From: Leucobacter tardus
Lineage (GTDB): Bacteria > Actinomycetota > Actinomycetes > Actinomycetales > Microbacteriaceae
NCBI RefSeq assembly: GCF_017583045.1
Contig: NZ_JAGFBF010000005.1
Location: 930,001 to 994,000, forward strand
DNA: 64,000 bases
Direction: 5' to 3'
In this document: piece by piece, positions 41,219 through 49,676 of the stretch
Numbering within the stretch: the stretch's first letter is position 1
Layout of the letters: the number at the start of each line of letters is the position of its first letter
Notes under the pieces: model-generated
What the model was told of the DNA's origin: nothing
The model's input: the letters and a program-made list of their open reading frames with translations, nothing else
The model's database searches: none
Position numbers and translations under genes: made by a program

Positions 41219-42438
41219 CAGTTCTCATTCTCGCTGATGCGGCGCAGACTCGGAGCGGCGAGTGCGACCAGCGCGGCGACGACCCAGAGTCCGGCGAGCA
41301 CAACGGCCGCGAGCTGCGTGCTTCCGGCCTCGATGATGGCCGCGGCACCCCCGATGCCGAGGGCGGGGGTCAGGGTGACGATGGCGTTCTGAGCGCCGAG
41401 CACCCGACCGCGGTCGGTCTCGGCCACGTGCTCGACGAACGCGAGTCCGACGACGGCGTTCAGGCACCCGCCGCCGAGGCCGGCGAGCGCCGCAGCGGCG
41501 AAGACCGTCCAGACGGGGCCGAGCAGGCTGATCCCGATGAACCCGAGCGCGAGTAGGACGAGGCCGGCGGTGAACCAGGTGCGTCGACGCACCCGGGTCC
41601 CGAGCATCGCGAACGCACCGCCGCCGATCAGCAGCCCGGCGGCCAGCGAGCTGAGCACGAAACCGACGAGACCCGGCTGCCCCTGGAAGGCGAAATGGAC
41701 GGGAATCACGATGCCCTGCGTGGCGGCGAGCACGACCGCGAGCACGACGGCGAGGAGCATCAACGAGCGCAGCACGGGCGACTGCGCGAGATGCCGAAGC
41801 CCGAACAGCAGCGCGCCGGGTCGTGCAGGCCGGGTCTCAGCACCGGGAACCTCATCGGCACGCTCGTGCGCGGTTGCGTGTGCAGGGATACCGAGGGTCA
41901 GCAGCGCGGCCAGACCCGCGAGCCCCGCGGTGATCCAGAGCACCGTGACGGGTGCGAACGACGCCACGAGCACTCCGGCCACCGCCGGTCCGATGAGCAG
42001 CATCACTCCGGAGAGCGCCTCGCGCATGCCGATGAGCCTGGCCGGATCAGTACCGGAGGACCCGGCGATCGCCGGCAGCATGGCTTCCCGCGCCGTGATG
42101 CCGGGGACATCGCCGAACGATCCGAGGATCGCCACGGCGACGAACCACCCGAGACTGAGGCCGACGGTGAGATCGACGATGGGCAGGATCAGAAGTGCCG
42201 CAGCCGAGATCACGTCCGAGAGCACGGCGGCGGTGCGCCGATTGATGCGGTCGACGAGCGAGCCCATCAGGATCCCGGCGAGGGCGGCGGGAACGGCGGC
42301 CGCGATCGCGACGATGCCTGCACCGAGCGGGCTCCCGGTCGTGAAGAGCACGAGCAGCGGCAGCGCGATCGCGGTGACCGAGTTGCCGAGAAGCGACGTG
42401 GCGAACGAAGCCAGATACGGAAGAACAATGCGTGACAT
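41218..42438 (-). CDS. MFS exporter, probable drug efflux
   Basis: A 406-residue transporter starting MSRIVLPYLASFATSLLGNSVTAIALPLLVLFTTGSPLGAG, similar to the MFS3/enterobactin-exporter-like branch (GILMGSLVDRINRR, NAVVGLAFVEHVAETDRGRVLG). An ATG at 42456 would add six residues. Operon pairing with MerR suggests inducible efflux. Twelve helices are predicted. Confidence 0.85.
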   Translation of the reverse strand: MSRIVLPYLASFATSLLGNSVTAIALPLLVLFTTGSPLGAGIVAIAAAVPAALAGILMGSLVDRINRRTAAVLSDVISAAALLILPIVDLTVGLSLGWFVAVAILGSFGDVPGITAREAMLPAIAGSSGTDPARLIGMREALSGVMLLIGPAVAGVLVASFAPVTVLWITAGLAGLAALLTLGIPAHATAHERADEVPGAETRPARPGALLFGLRHLAQSPVLRSLMLLAVVLAVVLAATQGIVIPVHFAFQGQPGLVGFVLSSLAAGLLIGGGAFAMLGTRVRRRTWFTAGLVLLALGFIGISLLGPVWTVFAAAALAGLGGGCLNAVVGLAFVEHVAETDRGRVLGAQNAIVTLTPALGIGGAAAIIEAGSTQLAAVVLAGLWVVAALVALAAPSLRRISENEN

Positions 42439-42485
42439 GGTTCCAGTGCAGACCATGACGCCGCGTCGGGGTCAAGCGCGTGCAA

Positions 42486-42525
42486 CGCGGCGGGACCGGT
42501 GCGTCATGCGCCGAGCCCCGCCGCG
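42486..42525 (-). terminator. Terminator hairpin after the ArsR/His-rich operon
   Basis: CGCGGCGGG (42486-42494) and CCCGCCGCG (42517-42525) are perfect 9-base arms, with an inner GGTGC/GCGCC stem. It follows the His-rich gene on the minus strand and separates it from the MFS gene promoter. Confidence 0.6.
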
Positions 42526-42540
42526 CCGCGCGTGAGCGGC

Positions 42541-42699
42541 TTAGTGCTCGTCGTAGTGGTCCTCGTGCGCGGCGTGCTTGTGCCCGTCGTGCAGGTAATC
42601 CACGTGATCGTCGTGCGAGACGGCCTCGTGGCCGCAGTTCTCGCCGTGGGTGTGATCGTCGTGGGTGTGTTCGGCGACAGCGTGCTGGTCGGTGCTCAT
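42541..42699 (-). CDS. His-rich 52-residue metal-binding protein
   Basis: It contains 13 His in 52 residues, arranged as HTHDDHTHG, CGHEAVSHDDH and HDGHKHAAHEDHYDEH, with one Cys. It has no signal peptide. Its ATG overlaps the ArsR stop (ATGA). With a zinc-type ArsR sensor as partner it probably buffers Zn(II) (or Ni/Co) in the cytoplasm. Short proteins like this are easily missed by automatic annotation. Confidence 0.8.
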   Translation of the reverse strand: MSTDQHAVAEHTHDDHTHGENCGHEAVSHDDHVDYLHDGHKHAAHEDHYDEH

Positions 42700-43037
42700 G
42701 CGAGTGTCCTTTCTTCGGGGTGACGGGTGGTTCCGATCGAGTCCGCCGCGACGGGCTCGAGCACATGGGCGAGAGCGTCGGAGATCACGTGCACGACGTG
42801 GCGATCGGCAACGGCGTACGTCGCCTCCTTGCCACGACGTGAAACAATCACGAGTCCTGCCTGCCTGAGGGTGCGCAGGTGCTGCGACACGAGCGGCTGC
42901 GACAAGCCAGCCGCTTCCGCGAGCGCCCCCACCGTGTGCGGCTCCCGCTCGAGCAACCGCAGCAGCAGCAGCCGTGACTCGTTGCCCAGCACCTTGAAGA
43001 GCTGGGCCGTCTCCGCGAGCCCGACCTCTGTTCCCAT
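42696..43037 (-). CDS. ArsR/SmtB-family zinc-type sensor repressor
   Basis: A 113-residue winged-helix repressor (LFKVLGNESRLLLLRLLE, ALAEAAGLSQPLVSQHLRTLRQAGLV). The alpha-5 helix carries D78-x-H80-x10-H91-x2-E94, exactly the SmtB/CzrA zinc site; the alpha-3 Cys site of arsenic/cadmium sensors is absent. It probably represses its own operon with the His-rich protein until zinc is in excess, complementing the Zur-regulated uptake locus at 44.7-50.7 kb. Confidence 0.88.
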   Translation of the reverse strand: MGTEVGLAETAQLFKVLGNESRLLLLRLLEREPHTVGALAEAAGLSQPLVSQHLRTLRQAGLVIVSRRGKEATYAVADRHVVHVISDALAHVLEPVAADSIGTTRHPEERTLA

Positions 43038-43124
43038 GAGTACATTCCACCAGATATATAGTCACTTTGCAATACGTTTAATCATACGATGCGCCCGTAA
43101 CGCGTATTGATTATCGGTATCATT
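43038..43124. promoter_or_regulatory. Divergent ArsR / methyltransferase promoter region
   Basis: An AT-rich 87-base gap. AATACG (43071-43076) and CGTATT (43103-43108) form a wide inverted repeat, and TGAT...ATCA (43108-43122) is a weak Zur- or ArsR-like palindrome next to the methyltransferase start. The region likely contains an ArsR operator, but the exact site is not clear. Confidence 0.4.
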
Positions 43125-43880
43125 ATGAGCATGGAGACGAGTCGCTATCGGAAAGACGCGGAGGCAGCCTACGCGGCGACCGCCAGCGCGTACGATCTGT
43201 TCGCCCTTCCGAACCGTTCGACCATAGAGACCGCCCTGGAGGCCGCCCTCCCCCACCTCCACCGGGAGCACGGTCCGATCCTCGACATCGGTGCCGGCTC
43301 CGGCGCGAACTCGGCGTTCCTCCTCGAACGGCGCGACACCGGCGACATCGTCGCGCTCGAACCGAGCCGCGCGATGCGCAGCCTGCTCCTCGGCCGCATC
43401 GCCGCGCACCCCGAGTGGTTCTCGCGCATCACCGTTCGGCCGGAGAGCTTCTTCGACGCGGACCTCCCCCGGACGATCGGTGGAGCATTGGCACTCGGGA
43501 TGATCGGGCACTTCGATGCCGGCGAGCGCGCCGCCGTCCTCGCCGAGCTCGCGCGCCGACTGCCCTCCGGCTGCGCGGTCCTGCTCGATGCGCCGGACCC
43601 CGCTCCCCCGCACCGGGTCGAACCCGAAGAGTTCACCGTGGCGACGGTCGGCGCGATCACCTACCGGGGCATCGCCGAAGCCTGGCCCGAAGGCGGGGAG
43701 GCGATGCGCTGGCGCGTGACGTACTTGAGCCTGGAGGGCGAGCGAGTGCTGACCGAGGACACCGTCGAGCACCGGTACTTCCATCCCACCCGCGAGGTGC
43801 TGCGAGCCGAGGCGGCAGGAGCCGGGTTCACCGCGCGCACCCTCCCCGACTCGTCATGCCTGCTCTGCGTCAGACGCTAG
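43125..43880 (+). CDS. Class I SAM-dependent methyltransferase
   Basis: A 251-residue protein with the SAM motif I ILDIGAGSGANSAFLLE, motif II VALEPSRAMR and a motif III-like ALALGMIGHFDAGERAAVLAELARRL. The start at 43125 (or 43131) fits. It diverges from the zinc ArsR operon, so it could be metal-regulated. The methyl acceptor is unknown. The last 27 bases overlap the convergent XRE-cupin gene. Confidence 0.83.
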   Translation: MSMETSRYRKDAEAAYAATASAYDLFALPNRSTIETALEAALPHLHREHGPILDIGAGSGANSAFLLERRDTGDIVALEPSRAMRSLLLGRIAAHPEWFSRITVRPESFFDADLPRTIGGALALGMIGHFDAGERAAVLAELARRLPSGCAVLLDAPDPAPPHRVEPEEFTVATVGAITYRGIAEAWPEGGEAMRWRVTYLSLEGERVLTEDTVEHRYFHPTREVLRAEAAGAGFTARTLPDSSCLLCVRR

Positions 43881-44498
43881 TGTCGGGCTCATCGCCGCGG
43901 ACTCGACGGATGCAATCCGGGTGACCGGCCGTTCGCCCCGCGGGCCGAACAGGTGCAGGATCTCGACCGAGAGCCCGTCAGCCGGCCCGAACCAGTGCGG
44001 GGTCATCGCGTCGAATTGCGCCACTTCTCCGGGGGCGAGCACGTGCTCGGCGTCGTCGAGCAGCAACCGGAGGGTACCGGCGAGCACGTGGATCCACGCA
44101 TGCCCCTCGTGGCGCGTCAGCCGCGGTTCGCGCGGACCCAGCACGTGCTTGAAGACCTGCACGCGGCCGGGGTAGTCGGTCAGCGGCACCACGACGCCCC
44201 CGGCGGCGAGCGCGCGCGGCTCGAGGTGGATGCGACGGTCGCCGCTCTCCGGGGCACCCACGATGTCGTCGAGCGAGAGTTCGTACACCCGTGCCAAGGG
44301 GAGCAGGAGGTCGAGTGTGGGCTGGCGGAGTCCGGTCTCCAGCCGGGACAGCGTGCTGAGCGAGAGCCCGGACCGCTCCGCGAGCGCGGCGAGCGTCAAT
44401 CCGCGGGCGCTTCTGATTCCCGCGCTCCGCGGCGTCCTCCGGCTCGCCCCCGCCGTCGGTTCGGAGGCGTGGCACCTCGTCGTGCGCCACCGCCGCAC
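43854..44498 (-). CDS. XRE-family regulator with C-terminal cupin
   Basis: A protein of 214 residues from a GTG at 44498. The HTH GLTLAALAERSGLSLSTLSRLETGLRQPTLDLLLPLARVY is followed by a cupin barrel (EPRLTRHEGHAWIHVLAGTLRLLLDDAEHVLAPGEVAQF). Such proteins regulate amine or amino acid metabolism or drug genes. The first 25 residues are Arg-rich and lack a usual start context or RBS, so the 5' end may be wrong or rebuilt by a past deletion. Confidence 0.75.
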   Translation of the reverse strand: MRRWRTTRCHASEPTAGASRRTPRSAGIRSARGLTLAALAERSGLSLSTLSRLETGLRQPTLDLLLPLARVYELSLDDIVGAPESGDRRIHLEPRALAAGGVVVPLTDYPGRVQVFKHVLGPREPRLTRHEGHAWIHVLAGTLRLLLDDAEHVLAPGEVAQFDAMTPHWFGPADGLSVEILHLFGPRGERPVTRIASVESAAMSPTLASDAEQA

Positions 44499-44658
44499 CG
44501 GTCAGCGCCTCGCCGCTGCGGGACTCGGACAGTCCGAGGCGACGGGCCGCCTGGCCGCCCTCACCGCGGTGCGGGCGGCGCACGCCACCCCCTCCGGCGT
44601 CGTGACGATGCACGATCTGCTGCGCCTCGATGAAGCCCTCGCCGCACTGCAGCCCTGA
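44409..44658 (+). pseudogene. Possible C-terminal remnant of a saccharopine-dehydrogenase-like oxidoreductase
   Basis: A plus-strand frame reads EAWHLVVRHRRTGQRLAAAG, then QSEATGRLAALTAVRAAHATPSGVVTMHDLL, ending DEALAALQP and a stop at 44658. This has the look of the C-terminal end of a saccharopine-dehydrogenase-type or related Rossmann protein, but no N-terminal domain precedes it. It overlaps the weak 5' end of the XRE gene antisense. Coding by chance on the opposite strand of a high-GC gene is the alternative. Confidence 0.3.
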
Positions 44659-44665
44659 CGCACGT

Positions 44666-44704
44666 GAGCGCGCGGACCGGGACCGCACCCCGATCCGCGC
44701 GCTC
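44666..44704 (-). terminator. Terminator hairpin of the azt operon
   Basis: GAGCGCGCGGA (44666-44676) pairs perfectly with TCCGCGCGCTC (44694-44704), an 11-bp stem just after the aztD stop codon. It has no U-tract. Confidence 0.65.
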
Positions 44705-44721
44705 GGCGCACGGTTCGTCGA

Positions 44722-45918
44722 CTAGCCGAGTGCGACCGCGAGCTCGTTCGGCGTGCCGTCGAGCTCCACCGACTGCAGCACCTCGCCGTTCGTGAGATCG
44801 ACGGCGTGCACGGTGTTCTGGGCCGGCTCGGTGACGTACGCGATGTCACCGTTCACCTTGATCGCGGGATGGGCATCCTGCCAGTCAGCCGGCCCCTCCC
44901 ACGCGTCGACGACGGGGAACGCGTCGGTCAGCTCACCGGTCTCGGGGTCGAGTACGTGAATCTGCCCGTCGGTGGACAGGATGTAGGCGAGGTCTCCCGG
45001 ACCGCGGGCGACATCGCGGAAGGTGTACTGCACCTCGTCGGGAAGCTCGACGACCTCGTACGTCTGCGCGGCGGTGTCGATGAGCGTCACGGCGTTCAGC
45101 AGGTAGCCCTCGGCATCGGGGTCGTCCTTGTAGTCGCCGACGACGATGGGGCTGGTGTCCGAGACGAACGCGTTGCCCATGCGACCGTACTCGGCGGGCG
45201 CATCGAACTTCGTGAACTCGCCCGACTGGTACATCAGCGCGCCGTCCTCGCAGCCGAAGATCACGGCTTCGTCGGCGGCGGTCCCCTCACCGTGGATGCC
45301 GGGGCAGGAGTCGTTCGCCGCCTCGGTGTCCCAGTGATCGCCGTGCTCGTGCAGCGCGACCGCACCCGAGCGCGAGTTCTCGTCTCCGACCGTCGTGAGC
45401 AACGTGCCGTCCTCGAGCACGATCGACACACCGTGGTGCGGCGCGTCGGCCGTGTACGTCTGGCCCTCGGGGGTCTCGCCGTACCCGTCCGCGAACACAT
45501 CGGTGTCGAGGATCGTGGTCTCGCCGGTGCCGTCGTCGTACAGCACCGTCTTGCCGTGGTGGCTGACGACGTGCCCGGCGGTCGTCGCGTCGAAGACGAC
45601 ATCCGTCAGCGCCGGCTCGGCGGTATCGAGCATCTGGAAGCCGGCCGAGGTCGTCACCGCGACGGTGCGTCCGTCGCCGAAGGCGTTGAGACGCGTGAAT
45701 TCCTCGGTCTCGACTTCGTCGATCACCTCGAGGGTTTCGGGATCGAGCACGGCGATGCCGCCCTCGTAGGCGACGGCGACCCGGCCGTCCGCCTGCGCCG
45801 CATCGTCACCCTCGGCTCCGCCGTCGGTGCCGCTGCCTCCCGCGGCGCAGGCCGTCGCGAGCAACGCCGTCGCGGCGATGGCCGCACCCGCGGTGGTGAC
45901 TCGTGTCGTGAATTTCAT
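44722..45918 (-). CDS. aztD: AztD-like zinc metallochaperone (beta-propeller lipoprotein)
   Basis: A 398-residue protein with lipobox LLATAC and a WD40-like beta-propeller (repeats with VAYEGGIAVLDPETLEVIDEV, IHVLDPETGELTDAFP, VHAVDLTNGEVL). His-rich stretches (HVVSHHGKT, DAPHHGVSI, LHEHGDHWDT) fit the zinc sites of AztD, which in Paracoccus delivers Zn to the binding protein AztC. It is the last gene of the minus-strand azt operon, with a terminator hairpin behind it. Confidence 0.82.
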   Translation of the reverse strand: MKFTTRVTTAGAAIAATALLATACAAGGSGTDGGAEGDDAAQADGRVAVAYEGGIAVLDPETLEVIDEVETEEFTRLNAFGDGRTVAVTTSAGFQMLDTAEPALTDVVFDATTAGHVVSHHGKTVLYDDGTGETTILDTDVFADGYGETPEGQTYTADAPHHGVSIVLEDGTLLTTVGDENSRSGAVALHEHGDHWDTEAANDSCPGIHGEGTAADEAVIFGCEDGALMYQSGEFTKFDAPAEYGRMGNAFVSDTSPIVVGDYKDDPDAEGYLLNAVTLIDTAAQTYEVVELPDEVQYTFRDVARGPGDLAYILSTDGQIHVLDPETGELTDAFPVVDAWEGPADWQDAHPAIKVNGDIAYVTEPAQNTVHAVDLTNGEVLQSVELDGTPNELAVALG

Positions 45919-45939
45919 CGTGTTCCTTTCAGGTGGTGC

Positions 45940-46854
45940 TCAACTGTTGAGCCCGTTGGCGATGCGCTCCGTGTTGGTGCGCATCATGGTCAGGTAGGTG
46001 TCCGCTCCCTCTCCGGGCTCGGTAAGGGACTCGGTGAACAGTTCGGCGACGTCCACGTCGATGCCCGCTTCGCTCGCGAGCACCTGCACGAGGCGGTCGG
46101 GTTGCGACGATTCGGCGAAGATCGTCGGCACGTCGGCCTCCTCGATGGCCGATGCGAGATCGCGCAGGTCTGCCGCGCTCGGGGCTGCCAGCGTCGTGCC
46201 GCCGGGGACCACGGCGCCGACGATGCGGAACCCGAATCGGTCGGCCAGGTACCCGAAGACGTGGTGATTCGTGACGAGCGCCCGCCGATCCTCGGGGATC
46301 GCGGCGAACGCTGCGACCATCTCGCTGTCGAGCGTCTCGAGCTCGGCGCGGTAGGTATCGGCATTGGCGGCGACCGCCGCGGCATCGATCCCGGGAATCT
46401 CGGCGATCTCCGCCTCCACCGCGTCCACCACGTCGACCATGCGGGCGGGGTCGGTCCAGAAGTGAGGGTCGGGGGTGCCCGCGGCGTCCTCCGAGGTGTA
46501 GTCGAGCACCGCGATGTGGTCGCCCGCGGCGATGGCGGGAGCACCGGCGTCGATCGCTCGGTCGAGATGCTGCTGCAGCCCCTCTTCGAGCCCCAGTCCG
46601 TTCGATACGACGAGGTCGGCCGACTCCATGAGCGCCGCTTGTTGCGCGGAGATCTCGAACGAGTGCGGGTCGGCGTTGGGTTTCATGAGCGTCGTGACCT
46701 CCGCCTCCTCTCCCGCGATCTCGCCGACGACATCGCCGAGGATGTTCGTCGTCACGACGATCTGCGGCGCTTCGCTTCCGGAACCGCTGCACCCGGTGAG
46801 CGCCGCGGCTGCGAGCAGCGCGATCGCAACCCCGCCGCCGCGCACCCGCGTCAT
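45940..46854 (-). CDS. aztC: Zinc-binding lipoprotein of ABC importer (AztC/ZnuA-like)
   Basis: A 304-residue protein with lipobox ALTGC and a cluster A-I binding fold. Probable Zn ligands are H64 (DPHSFE), H131 (DPHFWTDP), H198 (TNHHVFGY) and the late acidic AESSQPDR. The long His/Asp-rich loop of ZnuA is missing, as in AztC. It passes zinc to AztB and probably receives it from the two AztD-like proteins. ATGA overlap with the upstream propeller gene. Confidence 0.88.
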   Translation of the reverse strand: MTRVRGGGVAIALLAAAALTGCSGSGSEAPQIVVTTNILGDVVGEIAGEEAEVTTLMKPNADPHSFEISAQQAALMESADLVVSNGLGLEEGLQQHLDRAIDAGAPAIAAGDHIAVLDYTSEDAAGTPDPHFWTDPARMVDVVDAVEAEIAEIPGIDAAAVAANADTYRAELETLDSEMVAAFAAIPEDRRALVTNHHVFGYLADRFGFRIVGAVVPGGTTLAAPSAADLRDLASAIEEADVPTIFAESSQPDRLVQVLASEAGIDVDVAELFTESLTEPGEGADTYLTMMRTNTERIANGLNS

Positions 46855-48056
46855 CGTCCGACCTCCGCGACGAAATCGGCGGACACCTCGGGTTCGAGTG
46901 TGCGGGCCACGCGCGCGTCCCCCGCGTAGTCGATCTCGTGCACCAGCCCGGTCTGCGGATCGTTGAGATAGGCGCGCTGATCGTCGACGGTGAGCGAGAC
47001 CCCCGCGGAGACCTCGTCGACGAGGGACTCGGTCGCGGCGAGCTCGTCACCGGTCTCCGCGTCGAGCACATGCACCCGTCCGTCGGCGTCGAGCGCGACG
47101 ACGTGATGCTCGGCGTCGTCCGCCGCGACCGCTCGTTCGAGCGGAAGATCGGTATCGACGTGGGTCCACGCCCGATCCCGCGTGCTCAGCAACCAGAATC
47201 CGTGGTCCGCCGCCAGCGCGGCCACGGTCGGCCGGCCTTTGCGCGCGTCGAACGCGGTGACGGCACCGGCGTCGACACCGTCGGGGAACGGTACGTGCTC
47301 GAGTTCCACTGCGTCGTCCGACGCGGTGGCGAGCACCGCCCCGTCCGCGCATCCGACCGCGAGCGCGACGCGGGTCGTGATGGAACCGGACGGGTCGGCG
47401 CAGGTGATCGACGACTCCGTGGCCGCGCCAGACGCGTCGTGGAAGACGAGCGTGTCGCCGTCGGCGACGAGCGCACCGTCGCCGAGCGGTGCCACCACAC
47501 CGCCGTCCGAGCCGACGTCGATCCGGAATCGCTCGTCCGGCGTGCCGTCGGCGAGCGCAGCGTTATCGAGCAGCACCGCTTCGCCCGATCCGGAGAAGAA
47601 GACGCCGGTGGAGCCGGCGGTCGAGAGCATGCCGGTCGAAATCGTGACAGGACCCTCACCCGGCACGGTGCCGACGAGGCGCGGGTCGGCTCGGTAGTAG
47701 TGGAAATGGTCGACGTGGTCCCAGGTCCAGTGACCGGAGTCGACGACTTCCAGGCCGGCGGGTGTCGACGCGAAGGCGTACCGGCCGTCGGTCGCGAGCG
47801 CGCTGGGTTCGCCGATGGATCCGAGCGCAGTCTGCTCCTCGTTCAGCAGGTCGAGGAAGCCGACGTCGCCCGCCGCGTCGACGGTCACGAGGCCGAGCGG
47901 TGGTTCCGCCACTTCGGCCGCGCCGGCGACCTCTCCGTGACCATCGCCGGACGCAGTACCGGCGTCCTCCTGCGGTTCTGCAGACGTCGCACACCCTGCC
48001 AGAGCGATGCAGGTGACGGCCAACGGGAGCGCGATGAGCGATCTCGACAGTTTCAT
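46851..48056 (-). CDS. Second AztD-like beta-propeller lipoprotein
   Basis: A 401-residue protein with signal and lipobox CIALAGC, then an acidic linker and propeller repeats (LGLVTVDAAGDVGFLDLL, VLDAETGDELAATESL, AYLNDPQTGLVHEID). His residues gather in HWTWDHVDHFHYYR. It is a distant paralogue of the AztD-like protein two genes downstream. Overlaps of 4 bases on both sides place it inside the zinc importer operon. Two such proteins suggest a relay or division of labour. Confidence 0.75.
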   Translation of the reverse strand: MKLSRSLIALPLAVTCIALAGCATSAEPQEDAGTASGDGHGEVAGAAEVAEPPLGLVTVDAAGDVGFLDLLNEEQTALGSIGEPSALATDGRYAFASTPAGLEVVDSGHWTWDHVDHFHYYRADPRLVGTVPGEGPVTISTGMLSTAGSTGVFFSGSGEAVLLDNAALADGTPDERFRIDVGSDGGVVAPLGDGALVADGDTLVFHDASGAATESSITCADPSGSITTRVALAVGCADGAVLATASDDAVELEHVPFPDGVDAGAVTAFDARKGRPTVAALAADHGFWLLSTRDRAWTHVDTDLPLERAVAADDAEHHVVALDADGRVHVLDAETGDELAATESLVDEVSAGVSLTVDDQRAYLNDPQTGLVHEIDYAGDARVARTLEPEVSADFVAEVGR

Positions 48057-48967
48057 GAGGTCCTTTCCGGGATCTGCGTGGGGTCGGCGAGCGCGGGCGT
48101 GACGCCCGCGGCAGTCGTGGTGGGCGTGTCGGCGCCGCTGCGGAGGCGCGTGGCGCGCTCGAGCAGTGCGCGCGTGCCTGAGGACAGCGCGGCGAGCAGG
48201 ATCGCCGACCCCGCGATCGAGGCCCCGGCGGCGGTGCCGGCGTGCCAGGAGAGCAGGAGTCCCGCGGCGACCGCGAGCACGCCGATGCAGGCTGCGGCGA
48301 CCATGGTCGTCGGGATCCGCGTGGTCCACGCGCGGGCGGCGACCGCCGGCGCGATGAGCAGGCCGACCACGAGCAGGGTGCCGACCGCCTGGAACGAGGC
48401 GACGACTGCGAGCGTGACGAGTCCGACGAGCGCGATGTGCGCGAGCTGGGGGCGGAGTCCGAGCACCTGGGCGAGCCGTCGGTCGAAGGCGGTGGCGACG
48501 AATGCGCGGTGCATGCCGATGGTCACGGCGACGGTGACCGCGAGCGCGACGCCGAGCACGGCGATATCCGCGCTGCCGATCGCCAGGATGTCGCCGAAAA
48601 GCAGCGCCGTCGCATCGGTCGCGAAGCTGCGCGAGTGCGACACGATGATCACCCCGAGCGAGAGCATCGCCACGAAGAGCAGGCCGATGCTCGTGTCGTA
48701 CGAGAGGCGGCCTCGACGCTGCAGCGCGCCGATGGCTCCGCTCATGACGATCGCGCTCACGGCCGCTCCCAGCAGGAGCGGCAGTCCGAGGATCGTCGCG
48801 AGCGCGACGCCGGGCAGCATGCCGTGACCGATGGCCTCTCCGAGGAACGCCATCCCGCGGATCACGACCCACGTGCCGACGACGCCGCAGATGACGGCGA
48901 CGATGCCGCCCCCGAGCAGGGCTCGGGAGAAGAACTCGGTGGTGAAGGGATCGAGAAGAGCGTGCAC
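48053..48967 (-). CDS. aztB: Zinc ABC transporter permease (AztB/ZnuB-like)
   Basis: A protein of 304 residues from a GTG at 48967. An in-frame start at 49018 would run through the Zur box and promoter. The promoter TTGATA-N18-TAGGTT lies directly upstream, and the GTG is at or near the transcription start (leaderless). About eight helices are present with the family motif RGMAFLGEAIGHGMLPGVA. It forms the zinc channel with AztA, encoded divergently. Confidence 0.87.
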   Translation of the reverse strand: MHALLDPFTTEFFSRALLGGGIVAVICGVVGTWVVIRGMAFLGEAIGHGMLPGVALATILGLPLLLGAAVSAIVMSGAIGALQRRGRLSYDTSIGLLFVAMLSLGVIIVSHSRSFATDATALLFGDILAIGSADIAVLGVALAVTVAVTIGMHRAFVATAFDRRLAQVLGLRPQLAHIALVGLVTLAVVASFQAVGTLLVVGLLIAPAVAARAWTTRIPTTMVAAACIGVLAVAAGLLLSWHAGTAAGASIAGSAILLAALSSGTRALLERATRLRSGADTPTTTAAGVTPALADPTQIPERTS

Positions 48968-48989
48968 AACCAGAGAACCTACACCTTTT

Positions 48990-49004
48990 TGAGAATGATT
49001 ATCA
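48990..49004. promoter_or_regulatory. Zur box between aztB and aztA
   Basis: TGAGAATGATTATCA is a 7-1-7 near-palindrome close to the actinobacterial Zur consensus (TGA-A-AT-ATT-TCA type). It overlaps the -35 areas of both divergent promoters, so zinc-loaded Zur would shut both operons. Confidence 0.82.
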
Positions 49005-49009
49005 AATGC

Positions 49010-49022
49010 TATAGTCACCGGT
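49010..49022 (+). promoter_or_regulatory. aztA -10 box, leaderless start
   Basis: TATAGT (49010-49015) precedes the ATG at 49023 by seven bases with no Shine-Dalgarno sequence, consistent with a leaderless mRNA. Confidence 0.55.
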
Positions 49023-49676
49023 ATGACCGATCCGTCCCCCTCGATCGCGGTACGCGACGTGCACTTCGCCTACACCGCGACTCCCGTGCTCCGCGGGCTC
49101 TCGTTCGACCTCTTCCCGGGTGCCGTCACCGCCATCGCGGGCGCGAACGGGTCGGGCAAGTCCACGCTCCTCGAGCTCATCGCCGACGTGCGCGCGCCGC
49201 AGAACGGGGCGATCACGCGACGAGGCGACGTCTCGCTCGTCCTCCAGCGGCCCGACGTTCCGCAGACGCTCCCCGTGACGGGCCGTGACACCGTCGCGAT
49301 GGGCACGTGGAAGCGCGGGCGACGCATGTCGAGCACGGACCGGTCCGCCGCGGTCGAGCGCGCGCTGCGGCGAGTGGGGATGGATGCACTCGCCGACCGA
49401 CCGCTCACCACACTCTCGGGCGGACAGCGTCAGCGCATCTTCGTCGCTCAGGGCATCGCCCGGGACCCCGACATCCTGCTGCTCGACGAACCTTCGGCCG
49501 GCCTCGACACCGCGAGCGTCGCGCGCACGCAGGAGATCCTGCGCGAGGAGGCCGCGCGCGGCGCGACCGTCGTCTGCGTCACCCACGACGACGACGCGAT
49601 CGGCGCGGCCGATCGCGTGATCCGACTCGAGCACGGACGCGTGGCGGCAGCGCGAGCCGTCGCCGATCTGCGATGA
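49023..49676 (+). CDS. aztA: Zinc ABC transporter ATPase (AztA/ZnuC-like)
   Basis: A 217-residue ATPase: Walker A GANGSGKST, Q-loop LVLQRPDVPQTLPVTG, signature LSGGQRQR, Walker B LLLDEPSAGLD, switch H in VTHDDDA. It is shorter than ZnuC, as expected for AztA. It is expressed divergently from the permease operon under the same Zur box and coupled (ATGA) to the CobW-like gene. Confidence 0.9.
   Translation: MTDPSPSIAVRDVHFAYTATPVLRGLSFDLFPGAVTAIAGANGSGKSTLLELIADVRAPQNGAITRRGDVSLVLQRPDVPQTLPVTGRDTVAMGTWKRGRRMSSTDRSAAVERALRRVGMDALADRPLTTLSGGQRQRIFVAQGIARDPDILLLDEPSAGLDTASVARTQEILREEAARGATVVCVTHDDDAIGAADRVIRLEHGRVAAARAVADLR

Noticed and set aside
48968..49018. Longer N-terminus of AztB
   Set aside because: It would place the Zur box and the promoter inside the coding sequence. 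The GTG at 48967 gives the expected protein and a leaderless start.
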